A model generated the notes under the pieces. That model worked only from the letters and a program-made list of their open reading frames with translations, was not told the DNA's origin and ran no database searches. Shown piece after piece: positions 16,134-24,961 of a stretch of DNA of 64,000 nt. A program made the position numbers and the translations under genes. Each line of letters opens with the position of its first letter. The stretch's first letter is position 1. Source of the DNA: Parabacteroides distasonis (GTDB lineage: Bacteria > Bacteroidota > Bacteroidia > Bacteroidales > Tannerellaceae); contig JAFBIR010000005.1 of assembly GCA_021531385.1 (NCBI GenBank), positions 1-64,000 of the forward strand, given 5' to 3'.

Positions 16134-16654
16134 AGAAAAGCTAAAACTATCTAATTATTCGGTTCTGACTATATATTTTATTCCAATAAAATTGTCATAA
16201 ATAGTTGAATAAGAAAGCCCTGTTCTCACGAACAAGGCTATTCTAAAACTACTAAAAATGTAAACAGTGTATTTATATAGTAATATCATGAAACTATATA
16301 GTTGATTGGGAAAACCGTCCGACCTTCACAGGCGGGACGGTCAGAAATCTAATCTACTCAATAATATCACTTGAATTAAGCTTATTCGCACAACAGAGTA
16401 TCTCGTTACACGGGAAATCCATTATCCAAACAAACTTATATATTTTAAATCTTACATCATACATCCTAAACTCGCTAATAGAATTGCAAGATCTGTGCCA
16501 AACGATTCTATGTAAGATGAAAATTTTATATTTTGTTGATTATCATTGTTTTGCGAAATATGGAATGGGAAGGGTAGGGAAGAAGAGTAGTGGGGAAAGA
16601 GTGTGGCGGTTGTGGAAAAATTCCCCGCCACACTGTGGAATCTGGACAATTTAC
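16134..16654. other. Element right boundary, non-coding
   Basis: About 520 bases without a supported gene. Seen: a hairpin AGCCCTGTTC/GAACAAGGCT at 16216-16239, a hairpin ACCGTCC/GGACGGT at 16314-16341, and a widely spaced inverted pair ATCTTACAT (16449-16457) / ATGTAAGAT (16510-16518). The attachment site is probably in this stretch, but the left copy is outside the window, so it cannot be fixed. Confidence 0.5.
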
Positions 16655-17494
16655 TTATGCGTTTGCTTGATGTACTGTAAGCTGCGGGAAGGGGAAATTG
16701 ATGCCCTCTCGGTTGAAAGTAGCATAGATCTCCTTGTTGATGTCGAAAAAGACACCCCAATAGTTCTCGCTCTTGACCCACACACGGACTGTGAAATCGA
16801 CACTGCTATCCGCCAATTTGGAGAGTGCGATGAAAGGTGCGGGATCGGATAAGATGCGTGTGTCTTGTGCCAATACCTGCTCAATCACCTGCTTTACCTT
16901 TTCGTACTCACTGCCATACTCCACGCTGATGGTCCAATCGACACGGCGGGTGGATTGCTTGCTAAAGTTGGTGACGATGCCGCTGCTCAATGAGCCGTTC
17001 GGGATAAAAATAACTTTGTTATCGACCGTCTGCAGAAGAGTGTGGAACATTTGGATGCCTTGCACCGTGCCACCGATACCTTGTGCCTCGATGTAATCAC
17101 CTACCTTATACGGCTTGAAAAGCAGGATGATCAAACCACCGGCGAAGTTGGACAAATTGCCGCTCAACGCCATACCGACAGCGACACCGGCAGAGGCTAA
17201 CAGGGCAGCGAAGGAGGTGGTTTGTACCCCTAACGCACCAACCACGGAGATGATCAACAGGATCGTCAAACAGACATTGACCAAACTGCTCGTAAAGGAC
17301 TTAATAGAGGGGTCGATGTCTCGTTTGCTGAGAATCTTCGTGATCAGTTTGTTTAACAAGTTGATGATTAAGCGACCTACCAGAAAAACAGCAAGTGCTT
17401 TGATTAAGGTGAATCCCAGTTGGGTACCGTGCTCTACCAAAGAGCGGAGTGCCGTTTCGATCTGAGAATTGGCCTCAATTGCTAAGAATACCAT
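16655..17494 (-). CDS. Small-conductance mechanosensitive channel (MscS family)
   Basis: A 279-residue MscS homologue of typical length. Three N-terminal membrane helices (~20-125), the third being the Gly/Ala-rich pore helix 'ASAGVAVGMALSGNLSNFAGG', then the beta domain ('GDYIEAQGIGGTVQGI', 'IFIPNGSL', 'TNFSKQSTRRVDWTI') and the C-terminal alpha/beta cage. It opens under membrane tension during osmotic downshock. A -7 box TATCTTTG (complement at 17531-17538) lies upstream. It is the first clear host gene next to the element. Confidence 0.92.
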   Translation of the reverse strand: MVFLAIEANSQIETALRSLVEHGTQLGFTLIKALAVFLVGRLIINLLNKLITKILSKRDIDPSIKSFTSSLVNVCLTILLIISVVGALGVQTTSFAALLASAGVAVGMALSGNLSNFAGGLIILLFKPYKVGDYIEAQGIGGTVQGIQMFHTLLQTVDNKVIFIPNGSLSSGIVTNFSKQSTRRVDWTISVEYGSEYEKVKQVIEQVLAQDTRILSDPAPFIALSKLADSSVDFTVRVWVKSENYWGVFFDINKEIYATFNREGINFPFPQLTVHQANA

Positions 17495-17614
17495 AAAATA
17501 TACCGACTTTGTTTAGTTATGAAATGTTGGCAAAGATATAAAGATTTTTGATTCTGACGAAACGAGCGAAATATTGTGTAGTTTTGCGACACTTAAAAAG
17601 AGAATGCGTTTCCG

Positions 17615-18448
17615 ATGATGAATAGGCTATGTATGATGCTCGTCGTGATGGCATGTATCGGCTGGGGAGAGCGGGTGCAAGCACAAACCTATGAGCAATT
17701 TGTAGAGAAGAGTTTTGACCTGTTGGACCAGAACGATCTGTTGGCGGCGGGTGAGAGCCTGAAAGCGGCCTTGCGGTTGGAGCCGGCCAATCCCAACAAT
17801 TATGCGTTGCTCATGAACTTAGGAACGATTCAACGTAGGCAGGGATTGTTGGATGAGGCATTGCTCTCTTACAGTGCGGCGTTGAGTCGCTATCCGCAGC
17901 ATGAGACGATCTTGCTGAATCGGGCAGAGCTTTATACGGAGATGGGCGAGATCGAGAAGGCGTTGAACGACTACAATGCCCTATTGGCCTTGAATCCGGA
18001 TAAGCAGGATGCGCTCTACGCACGGGGGATCCTCTTTCTCGACCAGAAAGAACTTTTGCGGGCAGAGGAGGATTTTGATCGCTTACTCAGTGTGAATGAT
18101 AAATCCGTGAAGGCTCGTTTGGGATTCGCCTTGTTAGAGAAAGTAAGGGGTAACTTCTTGGAGAGTGAACGGATTTTTAATTACTTGATTGGTGAGATGC
18201 CAAGGGATTGGACGCTTTACGAGGAGCGGGCCGATCTCTATTTCCGCATGGGAAAGAACGCAAGGGCCATGGCCGATGTCAATAAGGTGTTTGTGGAAAG
18301 TGAGCCTACCGCTTCGCTCTATGTGCTGAGAGGCAAGATCAAACTGGCTCAATTTGAAAAACCATCCGCAGCGCTCGATTTCAAGAAAGCGCTACAGATG
18401 GGTTATGACAAAGCAACGATTGACACGTTGCTGGAAATGGCGAAATAG
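17615..18448 (+). CDS. Secreted tetratricopeptide repeat protein
   Basis: A 277-residue protein with a signal peptide (start MMNRLCMMLVVMACIGWGERVQA, cleavage after AQA likely) and six to seven TPR units from about residue 25 to 260 ('AGESLKAALRLEPANPNNYALL', 'NDYNALLALNPDKQDALYARG'). TPRs mediate protein contacts in the periplasm; the partner is unknown. A -7 box TAGTTTTG at 17579-17586 is upstream. It converges with leuB with only 6 bases between the stops. Confidence 0.85.
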   Translation: MMNRLCMMLVVMACIGWGERVQAQTYEQFVEKSFDLLDQNDLLAAGESLKAALRLEPANPNNYALLMNLGTIQRRQGLLDEALLSYSAALSRYPQHETILLNRAELYTEMGEIEKALNDYNALLALNPDKQDALYARGILFLDQKELLRAEEDFDRLLSVNDKSVKARLGFALLEKVRGNFLESERIFNYLIGEMPRDWTLYEERADLYFRMGKNARAMADVNKVFVESEPTASLYVLRGKIKLAQFEKPSAALDFKKALQMGYDKATIDTLLEMAK

Positions 18449-18454
18449 TGAGGA

Positions 18455-19519
18455 TTACTTACTCTCGTTGATGTAGTTGACGATCCAAGCACCTACCTCT
18501 TTCGTGCCATACTTCGCACCACCTTCCACTTGGATCTCCGGTGTGCGTACGAGGGCATCCAACGAAGCGTCAACGGCCTTGCGGATCAAAGCACCCTCTT
18601 CCTTGCAGTCGAAATACTCAAACAGCATCGCCACAGAAAGGATCTGTGCCAACGGATTGGCGATGTTCAACCCCTTAGCCTGCGGCCAAGAACCATGGAT
18701 CGGCTCGAAGACCGGTGTGCTCTCACCCGTAGAGGCGGAAGGAAGCAATCCCATTGATCCACTGATGCAAGAGCCCTCGTCAGTCAAGATATCACCAAAG
18801 GTGTTCTCGGTCACCATCACGTCGAAGAAGGTCGGCTCTTGGATCATACGCATAGCGGCGTTATCCACATACATGTAGTCGGTCTTCACCTCCGGATACT
18901 GGGGTGCCATCTCCTGGGCGATCTGACGCCACAGGCGAGAAGAGGCCAATACATTTGCCTTATCCACGACCGTCAAGTGCTTACGACGCTTCATGGCGTA
19001 CTCAAAGCCCACCTTCAGGATGCGCTCGATCTCCGGACGGGTGTACATGTTGGTGTCGTAAGCCTTCTCGTTGTCTTGATACTTCTCACCGAAATACATA
19101 CCACCGGTCAACTCGCGGATGCAGAGGAAATCAGCACCCTCAACCAACTCCGCACGCAGCGGTGACTTATGCAACAGGCATTTGAAGGTCTGCACCGGAC
19201 GGATGTTGGCGAACAGACCCAACTTCTTGCGCATAGCCAACAGACCCTGCTCCGGGCGTACCTTAGCGGTCGGATTGTTGTCGAACTTCGGATCACCTAC
19301 GGCAGAGAAGAGCACAGCGTCAGCCTCTTGGCAGATCTGGAAGGTCTCTTCGGGGAAGGGATCGCCTACTTTATCTATCGCGCCCGCACCACAGAGGGCG
19401 TAAGCGTAATGTACCTCATGACCAAATTTCTTACAAACGGCGCTCATCACCTCCACACCTTGCACGGAGATCTCAGGGCCGATCCCGTCGCCGGGAAGTA
19501 CTGCGATATTCAGTTCCAT
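18455..19519 (-). CDS. leuB: 3-isopropylmalate dehydrogenase
   Basis: 354 residues, normal length. It shows the isocitrate/isopropylmalate dehydrogenase signature: '[10 protein letters not shown]' at the start, 'AVGDPKFD', the substrate-binding 'RPVQ' and '[11 protein letters not shown]', and '[15 protein letters not shown]' with the metal-binding Asp residues. It oxidises and decarboxylates 3-isopropylmalate to 2-ketoisocaproate, the third step of leucine synthesis, in the cytoplasm. Last gene of the five-gene operon. Confidence 0.96.
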   Translation of the reverse strand: MELNIAVLPGDGIGPEISVQGVEVMSAVCKKFGHEVHYAYALCGAGAIDKVGDPFPEETFQICQEADAVLFSAVGDPKFDNNPTAKVRPEQGLLAMRKKLGLFANIRPVQTFKCLLHKSPLRAELVEGADFLCIRELTGGMYFGEKYQDNEKAYDTNMYTRPEIERILKVGFEYAMKRRKHLTVVDKANVLASSRLWRQIAQEMAPQYPEVKTDYMYVDNAAMRMIQEPTFFDVMVTENTFGDILTDEGSCISGSMGLLPSASTGESTPVFEPIHGSWPQAKGLNIANPLAQILSVAMLFEYFDCKEEGALIRKAVDASLDALVRTPEIQVEGGAKYGTKEVGAWIVNYINESK

Positions 19520-19559
19520 CTTGTTGTTATAGTGTTATATAGTTTGTTTATACTCGTTT

Positions 19560-21077
19560 TTATTGTTCCTCAATACGGTTCAGCATCTTGACGGTCGCCT
19601 TAATGGCCGCCTCTGTTTGGTCGGCATCCAAGCCACGTGTCTTGAAGTCGATACCCGCATAGTTCCAGCTGATCACGGTCTGCACGAAGGCATCGGTACG
19701 TCCACCCGGCGGGATAGAGACCGAATAGTTCGTCAGCATCGGGAACGGACGGTTCAGGCGGGAATAGATGTGGCGCAACGCACGCACGAAGGCATCATAC
19801 TGACCATCTCCTGAGGCAGATTCCTCATAGGCCTCGCCATTGATCTCTATCTTCAAGGAGGCTACCGGTTTCAGTCCCTGAGCCAACGACAGCGAGTAGT
19901 TGAGGATGCGGATGCGCTGCTCCTCCTGCATATTATCATGGTGCAATACATCGCTGATGATGTAGGGAAGATCCTCCGGTGTCACCATCTCCTTCTTGTC
20001 ACCTAACTCGATGATGCGCTCAGTGACCTTACGCATGGAGTTCTCATCCAGGTCGATGCCCAACGTCTCCAGGTTCTTACGAATGTTAGCCTTGCCGGAG
20101 GTCTTGCCCAAGGCATACTCCCTGACACGACCGAAACGCTCCGGCAACAGCTCGTTGCAATAGAGGTTGTTCTTGCTGTCACCATCCGCATGGACACCGG
20201 CGCATTGCGTGAAGACATGTTCGCCGATGATCGGTTTGTTGGGCGGAATGTGGATGCCGGAATAGGTCTCCACCAAACGGCTCGCCTTGTTGATCTTCTC
20301 CTCGCGTAAGCTGGTCTCCTCTTGCAGTTGGTCTTTGATCACCGCTAATACGCTGCTCAACGGAGCGTTACCGGCACGTTCACCCAAGCCATTCACGGTG
20401 GTGTGAATACCCTTGATACCGGCACGAATGGCGGAATAGACATTCGCCACCGCTAAGTCGTAGTCGTTGTGCGCATGAAAATCGAAGTTCAGATCGGGGT
20501 AACGATCTACCATCTGTTTGCAATATTCATACGTATTGCCTGGATTCAAGATACCCAATGTGTCGGGAAGCATGAAACGCTTGATGGGAAGCTCCTTGAG
20601 ATGATCTACCATGAAGAAGACGTAATCTGCGGAGTGCTGGATGCCGTTCGACCAATCCTCCAAATAGACATTCACATCAATCTTGCGCCGAGTAGCCTCG
20701 TTGACCACTTCCGTGATGTCATCCAGATGTTGTTGTGGGGTCTTACGCAGCTGTTCGGTCACATGCTTGAACGAGCCTTTGCAGAGCAGGTTCATCACCC
20801 GGCAACCGGCGGACTCGATCCAATCCAACGAGACGGAGCCATCCACGAAGCCCAACACCTCTAACTTGTCGAGATGGGCCGTGCGGGATGCCCAGGCGGC
20901 TACTCGTCGCACAGCCTCAAATTCCCCTTCCGAGACACGAGCCGAAGCGATCTCGATACGGTTCACACCCAAATCTCCCAGCAGCACCTGTGCGATGCTC
21001 AGTTTCTCATGAGCGGCAAAGGAGACGCCGGAGGTCTGTTCTCCGTCCCGGAGGGTGGTATCCATGATCTCAATCAT
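19560..21077 (-). CDS. Second alpha-isopropylmalate/citramalate-type synthase
   Basis: 505 residues of the DRE-TIM metallolyase family: '[15 protein letters not shown]' at the N-terminus, the metal-binding 'FHAHNDYDLAVAN', 'TTVNGLGERAGN' and a C-terminal LeuA-type regulatory domain (~370-500). It is clearly different from the LeuA at 23108 in the same operon. In Bacteroidales this position, between leuD and leuB, holds a CimA-like enzyme. It probably condenses acetyl-CoA with pyruvate or another 2-keto acid, which would feed LeuCD and LeuB toward 2-ketobutyrate and isoleucine. The substrate is inference. Confidence 0.85.
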   Translation of the reverse strand: MIEIMDTTLRDGEQTSGVSFAAHEKLSIAQVLLGDLGVNRIEIASARVSEGEFEAVRRVAAWASRTAHLDKLEVLGFVDGSVSLDWIESAGCRVMNLLCKGSFKHVTEQLRKTPQQHLDDITEVVNEATRRKIDVNVYLEDWSNGIQHSADYVFFMVDHLKELPIKRFMLPDTLGILNPGNTYEYCKQMVDRYPDLNFDFHAHNDYDLAVANVYSAIRAGIKGIHTTVNGLGERAGNAPLSSVLAVIKDQLQEETSLREEKINKASRLVETYSGIHIPPNKPIIGEHVFTQCAGVHADGDSKNNLYCNELLPERFGRVREYALGKTSGKANIRKNLETLGIDLDENSMRKVTERIIELGDKKEMVTPEDLPYIISDVLHHDNMQEEQRIRILNYSLSLAQGLKPVASLKIEINGEAYEESASGDGQYDAFVRALRHIYSRLNRPFPMLTNYSVSIPPGGRTDAFVQTVISWNYAGIDFKTRGLDADQTEAAIKATVKMLNRIEEQ

Positions 21078-21080
21078 ACC

Positions 21081-21668
21081 TTAACGCTTTGCTTCGTAGG
21101 CTTCGATCTTGGATTTATTGGCCAATAGGTAGTCGATGTCGTCGAGTCCGTTGATCAAGCAGTCTTTTTTGTAGGCATTGATCTCGAAATGCTCGCTCTT
21201 GCCGGTGGCCTTGTTCGTGATGGTCTGCTCCGGCAGGTTGACCTCTACCTCCGCTTTCGGATTCTTGAAAATGGTGTCGAACAGCTCAGCCAAGAAACCC
21301 TCTGTTACGACAACGGGCAACACGAAGTTGTTCAGCTCGTTGTTCTTGTGGATGTCGGCGAAAAAGCTGGAAACGACTACACGGAAACCATAGTCGGCGA
21401 TGGCCCATGCGGCATGCTCACGGCTGGAGCCGGAACCAAAGTTCTTGCCGGCTACCAAGATTTGTCCCCCATAGGTGGGGTCGTTCAAGACGAAAGAGGC
21501 GATCTTGTTGCCCTCCTTGTCGTAACGCCAGTCACGGAAGAGGTTCTCACCGAATCCCTCCTTGGTCGTTGCCTTCAGGAAGCGAGCCGGGATGATTTGA
21601 TCAGTGTCCACATTCTCCAAGGGGAGGGGTACACAGGTACTTGTTATGATGTTGAATTTCTGTTTCAT
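21081..21668 (-). CDS. leuD: 3-isopropylmalate dehydratase small subunit
   Basis: 195 residues with the LeuD swivel-domain motifs: 'NVDTDQIIPARFLK' near the start and 'NFGSGSSREHAAWAIADYGF' (active-site loop). It pairs with LeuC to isomerise 2-isopropylmalate to 3-isopropylmalate. It lies 3 bases from the second synthase gene and 29 bases downstream of leuC. Confidence 0.96.
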   Translation of the reverse strand: MKQKFNIITSTCVPLPLENVDTDQIIPARFLKATTKEGFGENLFRDWRYDKEGNKIASFVLNDPTYGGQILVAGKNFGSGSSREHAAWAIADYGFRVVVSSFFADIHKNNELNNFVLPVVVTEGFLAELFDTIFKNPKAEVEVNLPEQTITNKATGKSEHFEINAYKKDCLINGLDDIDYLLANKSKIEAYEAKR

Positions 21669-21697
21669 AGAAAAATTCAGGATTGATGATTCATAAT

Positions 21698-23095
21698 TTA
21701 TAGTAACTCTCTCGGATCGGTGATCTTGCCTGTGACTGCGGCAGCGGCGGCTACCAACGGACCAGCCAAGATGGTGCGTGCTCCAGGACCTTGACGACCC
21801 TCGAAGTTACGGTTGGAGGTGGAGACAGCATATTTCCCGGCAGGGATCTTGTCTTCGTTCATGGCCAAGCAAGCGGAACAACCCGGCTGACGCAGCTCGA
21901 AACCAGCCTCGGTCAAGATCTTGTCGATACCCTCGGCGTGGATCTGGTGCTCCACTTGCCAGCTACCCGGTACCAACCAAGTAATCACGTTGTCTGCCTT
22001 CTTCTTACCCTTCACCAAAGAGGCGAACGCACGGAAGTCCTCGATACGACCATTCGTACAGCTACCTAAGAAGACATAATCCACCGGCTTGCCTAACATC
22101 GGCTCACCTGCTTGGAAACCCATGTAAGCCAATGATTTCTGATAGGAGATACGACCAGCCTCATCCACGCTCTCCAAGGAGGGGATCGTCTCACGGATAC
22201 CCATGCCCATACCGGGGTTCGTACCGTAAGTAACCATCGGCTCGATGTCCTCCGCATGGTAAACAATCTCCTTGTCGAATTGGGCATCAGGATCGCTATA
22301 CAGCTCACGCCACTCGTTCACCTTCTTATCCCATGCCTCACCTCTCGGAGCGAACTCACGGTCTTTCAGGTAGGCGAAAGTCACCTCGTCTGGAGCGATC
22401 ATACCGCCACGGGCACCCATCTCGATCGAGAGGTTGCAGATGGTCAAACGCTCTTCCATCGTCGTGTTGCGGATCGCCTCACCGGCATACTCCACGAAAT
22501 AACCCGTAGCACCGCTGGTACTCATCCGGCTAATGATATAGAGGGCGATATCCTTTGCGGTCACACCCGGCTTACGTTGGCCGTCAATCGTGATACGCAT
22601 CGTTTTCGGTTTACGCTGCATGATGCACTGCGTAGCCAGGGTCATCTCTACCTCGCTGGTACCAATACCAAAGGCGATCGCACCCATCGCACCGTGTGTG
22701 GAGGTGTGTGAGTCACCGCAGACAATGGTCATGCCCGGCTGTGTCAAACCGGTCTCCGGACCTACGACGTGGATAATACCGTTCTTCGGGTGTTGCAGAC
22801 CGTAATAGGTCAAACCGAAATCCTTGGCGTTCTTCTCCAAGGTATCTACCTGATTCTTGGAGATCGGGTCCTGAATCGGCTGATCTTGGTGCAACGTGGG
22901 GATATTGTGATCCGGCATACAGGTGATCTGTTGCGGACGGAATGGTTTCAATCCTCTGGCACGCAGTCCGGCGAATGCCTGCGGGCTGGTGACCTCATGG
23001 CAATAGAGCCGATCGATGTACAATTGAATCGTGCCGTCGGCCAATGTGTCAACCACATGTTTGTCCCAGATTTTCTCAAATAATGTCTTGCTCAT
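21698..23095 (-). CDS. leuC: 3-isopropylmalate dehydratase large subunit
   Basis: 465 residues, full length. Fe-S ligands are seen in '[13 protein letters not shown]' (one Cys) and 'GCSACLAMN' (two Cys); also '[23 protein letters not shown]', typical of aconitase-family proteins. It is the catalytic subunit with the 4Fe-4S cluster. Cotranscribed with leuA (13-base gap). Confidence 0.97.
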   Translation of the reverse strand: MSKTLFEKIWDKHVVDTLADGTIQLYIDRLYCHEVTSPQAFAGLRARGLKPFRPQQITCMPDHNIPTLHQDQPIQDPISKNQVDTLEKNAKDFGLTYYGLQHPKNGIIHVVGPETGLTQPGMTIVCGDSHTSTHGAMGAIAFGIGTSEVEMTLATQCIMQRKPKTMRITIDGQRKPGVTAKDIALYIISRMSTSGATGYFVEYAGEAIRNTTMEERLTICNLSIEMGARGGMIAPDEVTFAYLKDREFAPRGEAWDKKVNEWRELYSDPDAQFDKEIVYHAEDIEPMVTYGTNPGMGMGIRETIPSLESVDEAGRISYQKSLAYMGFQAGEPMLGKPVDYVFLGSCTNGRIEDFRAFASLVKGKKKADNVITWLVPGSWQVEHQIHAEGIDKILTEAGFELRQPGCSACLAMNEDKIPAGKYAVSTSNRNFEGRQGPGARTILAGPLVAAAAAVTGKITDPRELL

Positions 23096-23107
23096 TGTTC
23101 TGCTGTT

Positions 23108-24610
23108 TTATTCGATGATAAACTTATTGATTGCGTCAATAAAGGCCTCTACGGAAGCGGCTACAATATCCGTGTTCGCAGAGAAACCGTAGTAGGTGTT
23201 GCCTTTATACTCTACCTGCATGTGTACCTTTCCGGTGTCGTCACTGCCCTTGTTGATGGCTTGGATCAAGAACTCCTGGATGGTCATGTCACTGTTGCTG
23301 ATCGCCTTCTTCACGGCTTTGATGCCGGCATCCACCGGGCCGTTACCTGCTGCAGCTTCATACCGCTTTACACCGGCCAAACTCAAGCAGACGCTGGCCA
23401 CAGACTGTACGCCTACGCCACTGGTCACTTGCAGATACTCTAACTTAATATGGTGTGTCTCTGTGCGATCCTTGCCGACCAACATCAGCACATCGTCGTC
23501 GTTGATGTCTTTCTTGCGATCGGCCAAACGTAAGAAGTCTTGATAAACCTTATCCAGCTTCTCCTGCTCCAACTCCACGCCTAATACATGCAAACGATGC
23601 TTCAAGGCGGCACGGCCACTGCGGGCGGTCAATACGATAGCGTTATCGTCGATACCCACATCCTTCGGGTCGATAATCTCATAGGTCTGTACGTTCTTCA
23701 ACACACCATCTTGGTGAATACCCGAGGAGTGTGCGAAGGCGTTACGACCCACGATCGCCTTATTGGGCTGCACCGGCATGTTCATCAAGCTCGATACCAT
23801 GCGGCTGGTGCTGTAAATCTTGGTCGTGTTGATGTTGGTGATGATCTCACGCTCCTTGTGGCTCTTGAAGATCATGGCGATCTCCTCCAAAGAGGTGTTA
23901 CCGGCACGCTCGCCGATACCGTTGATGGTCACCTCCACCTGGCGGGCTCCGTTCAAGACACCCTGTACGGTGTTAGCGGTAGCCATACCTAAATCGTTGT
24001 GGCAGTGCGTAGAGAGAATAGCCTTATGCACACCATCCACATGCTCCATCAAATAGCGGATCTTGGCACCATACTCATCCGGCAAGCAATACCCGGTGGT
24101 GTCGGGGATGTTCACAACGGTAGCTCCTGCTTTGATCACCGCCTCAACCACACGAGCCAAGTACTCGTTCTCCGTACGTCCCGCATCCTCGCAATAGAAC
24201 TCCACGTCCTCTACGAATCGCTTCGCGTATTTAGTGGCGGCCACGGCACGCTCAATGATCTCCTCACGGTTGGAGTTGAATTTATATTTGATGTGCGAAT
24301 CCGACGTACCGATACCGGTGTGGATGCGTCCACGCTTGGCGAATTTCAAAGCTTCCGCTGCGGCGTCAATATCCTTCTCTACCGCACGGGTCAAGGCACA
24401 AATCGTAGGCCATGTAACGGCCTTTGCGATCTCTACCACACTCTTGAAATCTCCAGGGCTTGACACTGGAAAACCTGCCTCGATCACGTCCACACCTAAT
24501 TGCTCCAGGGCTTTCGCCACTTGGATCTTCTCCACGGTGTTTAACTGGCATCCGGGGACCTGCTCTCCATCACGCAATGTCGTGTCGAAAATAAATAATC
24601 TATCTGCCAT
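23108..24610 (-). CDS. leuA: 2-isopropylmalate synthase
   Basis: 500 residues with '[13 protein letters not shown]' at the start, the metal-binding '[13 protein letters not shown]', '[16 protein letters not shown]', and a C-terminal allosteric leucine-binding domain (~375-500). It condenses acetyl-CoA and 2-ketoisovalerate, the committed step of leucine synthesis. First structural gene of the operon, directly behind the attenuator, so it is controlled by both feedback (C-terminal domain) and attenuation. Confidence 0.97.
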   Translation of the reverse strand: MADRLFIFDTTLRDGEQVPGCQLNTVEKIQVAKALEQLGVDVIEAGFPVSSPGDFKSVVEIAKAVTWPTICALTRAVEKDIDAAAEALKFAKRGRIHTGIGTSDSHIKYKFNSNREEIIERAVAATKYAKRFVEDVEFYCEDAGRTENEYLARVVEAVIKAGATVVNIPDTTGYCLPDEYGAKIRYLMEHVDGVHKAILSTHCHNDLGMATANTVQGVLNGARQVEVTINGIGERAGNTSLEEIAMIFKSHKEREIITNINTTKIYSTSRMVSSLMNMPVQPNKAIVGRNAFAHSSGIHQDGVLKNVQTYEIIDPKDVGIDDNAIVLTARSGRAALKHRLHVLGVELEQEKLDKVYQDFLRLADRKKDINDDDVLMLVGKDRTETHHIKLEYLQVTSGVGVQSVASVCLSLAGVKRYEAAAGNGPVDAGIKAVKKAISNSDMTIQEFLIQAINKGSDDTGKVHMQVEYKGNTYYGFSANTDIVAASVEAFIDAINKFIIE

Positions 24611-24644
24611 AATTTATATCGTTTTTCTTTTGTTATGCGTTACA

Positions 24645-24690
24645 ATTAAAAAAAGCCTCTCTCACAGGGAAGTGAGAAAGACTTTTCTTT
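24645..24690 (-). terminator. Leucine operon attenuator terminator
   Basis: On the minus strand a 12-bp stem AGTCTTTCTCAC / GTGAGAGAGGCT (with three G-U pairs in the RNA; plus-strand 24672-24683 and 24654-24665) is followed by seven Ts. It lies between the leader peptide and leuA, about 35 bases before the leuA start. The 5' arm overlaps the segment that can pair with the antiterminator sequence. Confidence 0.9.
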
Positions 24691-24729
24691 ATGATTGATT
24701 ATGCGCAAAGCCATATACGTCTCACTTCC
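24668..24729 (-). promoter_or_regulatory. Antiterminator pairing of the leu leader
   Basis: GGAAGTGAGA at the end of the leader peptide gene (plus-strand 24720-24729, spanning the Lys codon and the TGA stop) is perfectly complementary over 10 bases to TCTCACTTCC in the 5' arm and loop of the terminator (24668-24677). The two structures exclude each other, the classic switch of amino-acid attenuators. Confidence 0.85.
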
Positions 24730-24796
24730 TATCCTGTTGCCAGAGTAGAATACTGCTTAGAGAAATAATGAGATCTTGTAGCGTATTGCGTGTCAT
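24722..24796 (-). CDS. leuL: Leucine operon leader peptide
   Basis: A 24-codon frame from the ATG at 24794-24796 to the TGA at 24722-24724. Five of the 24 residues are Leu (CTA or CTC codons) and three are Ile. Two Leu codons are adjacent, six codons before the stop (SSILLWQQDRK). Ribosome stalling at Leu codons leaves the antiterminator free; reaching the stop covers it and lets the terminator form. It lies about 40 bases after the predicted transcription start. Too short for usual gene callers, but the fit to attenuation is very good. Confidence 0.88.
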   Translation of the reverse strand: MTRNTLQDLIISLSSILLWQQDRK

Positions 24797-24843
24797 CTTT
24801 TTTCTTTTTATCTATTTGTTCATATCCTTTTTCAGAACGGCTG

Positions 24844-24874
24844 CAAAGTTACTGCCTTTTTTCGAACCACCAAA
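24844..24874 (-). promoter_or_regulatory. Leucine operon promoter
   Basis: Minus strand: -33 TTTG (complement 24871-24874), 19-bp spacer, -7 TAACTTTG (complement 24844-24851), an exact Bacteroidetes consensus match. A second TAnnTTTG, TATATTTG, overlaps the -33 box. Two TTCGAA palindromes flank the -33 element and may be an operator. Confidence 0.8.
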
Positions 24875-24961
24875 TATAATTCGAAGTTTTTTCAGTTCGA
24901 TTACTTATAAAACGTAAGGCAATCGGCGATTGAAAGTGATAAAACAGAAGATAGCTGCCGT

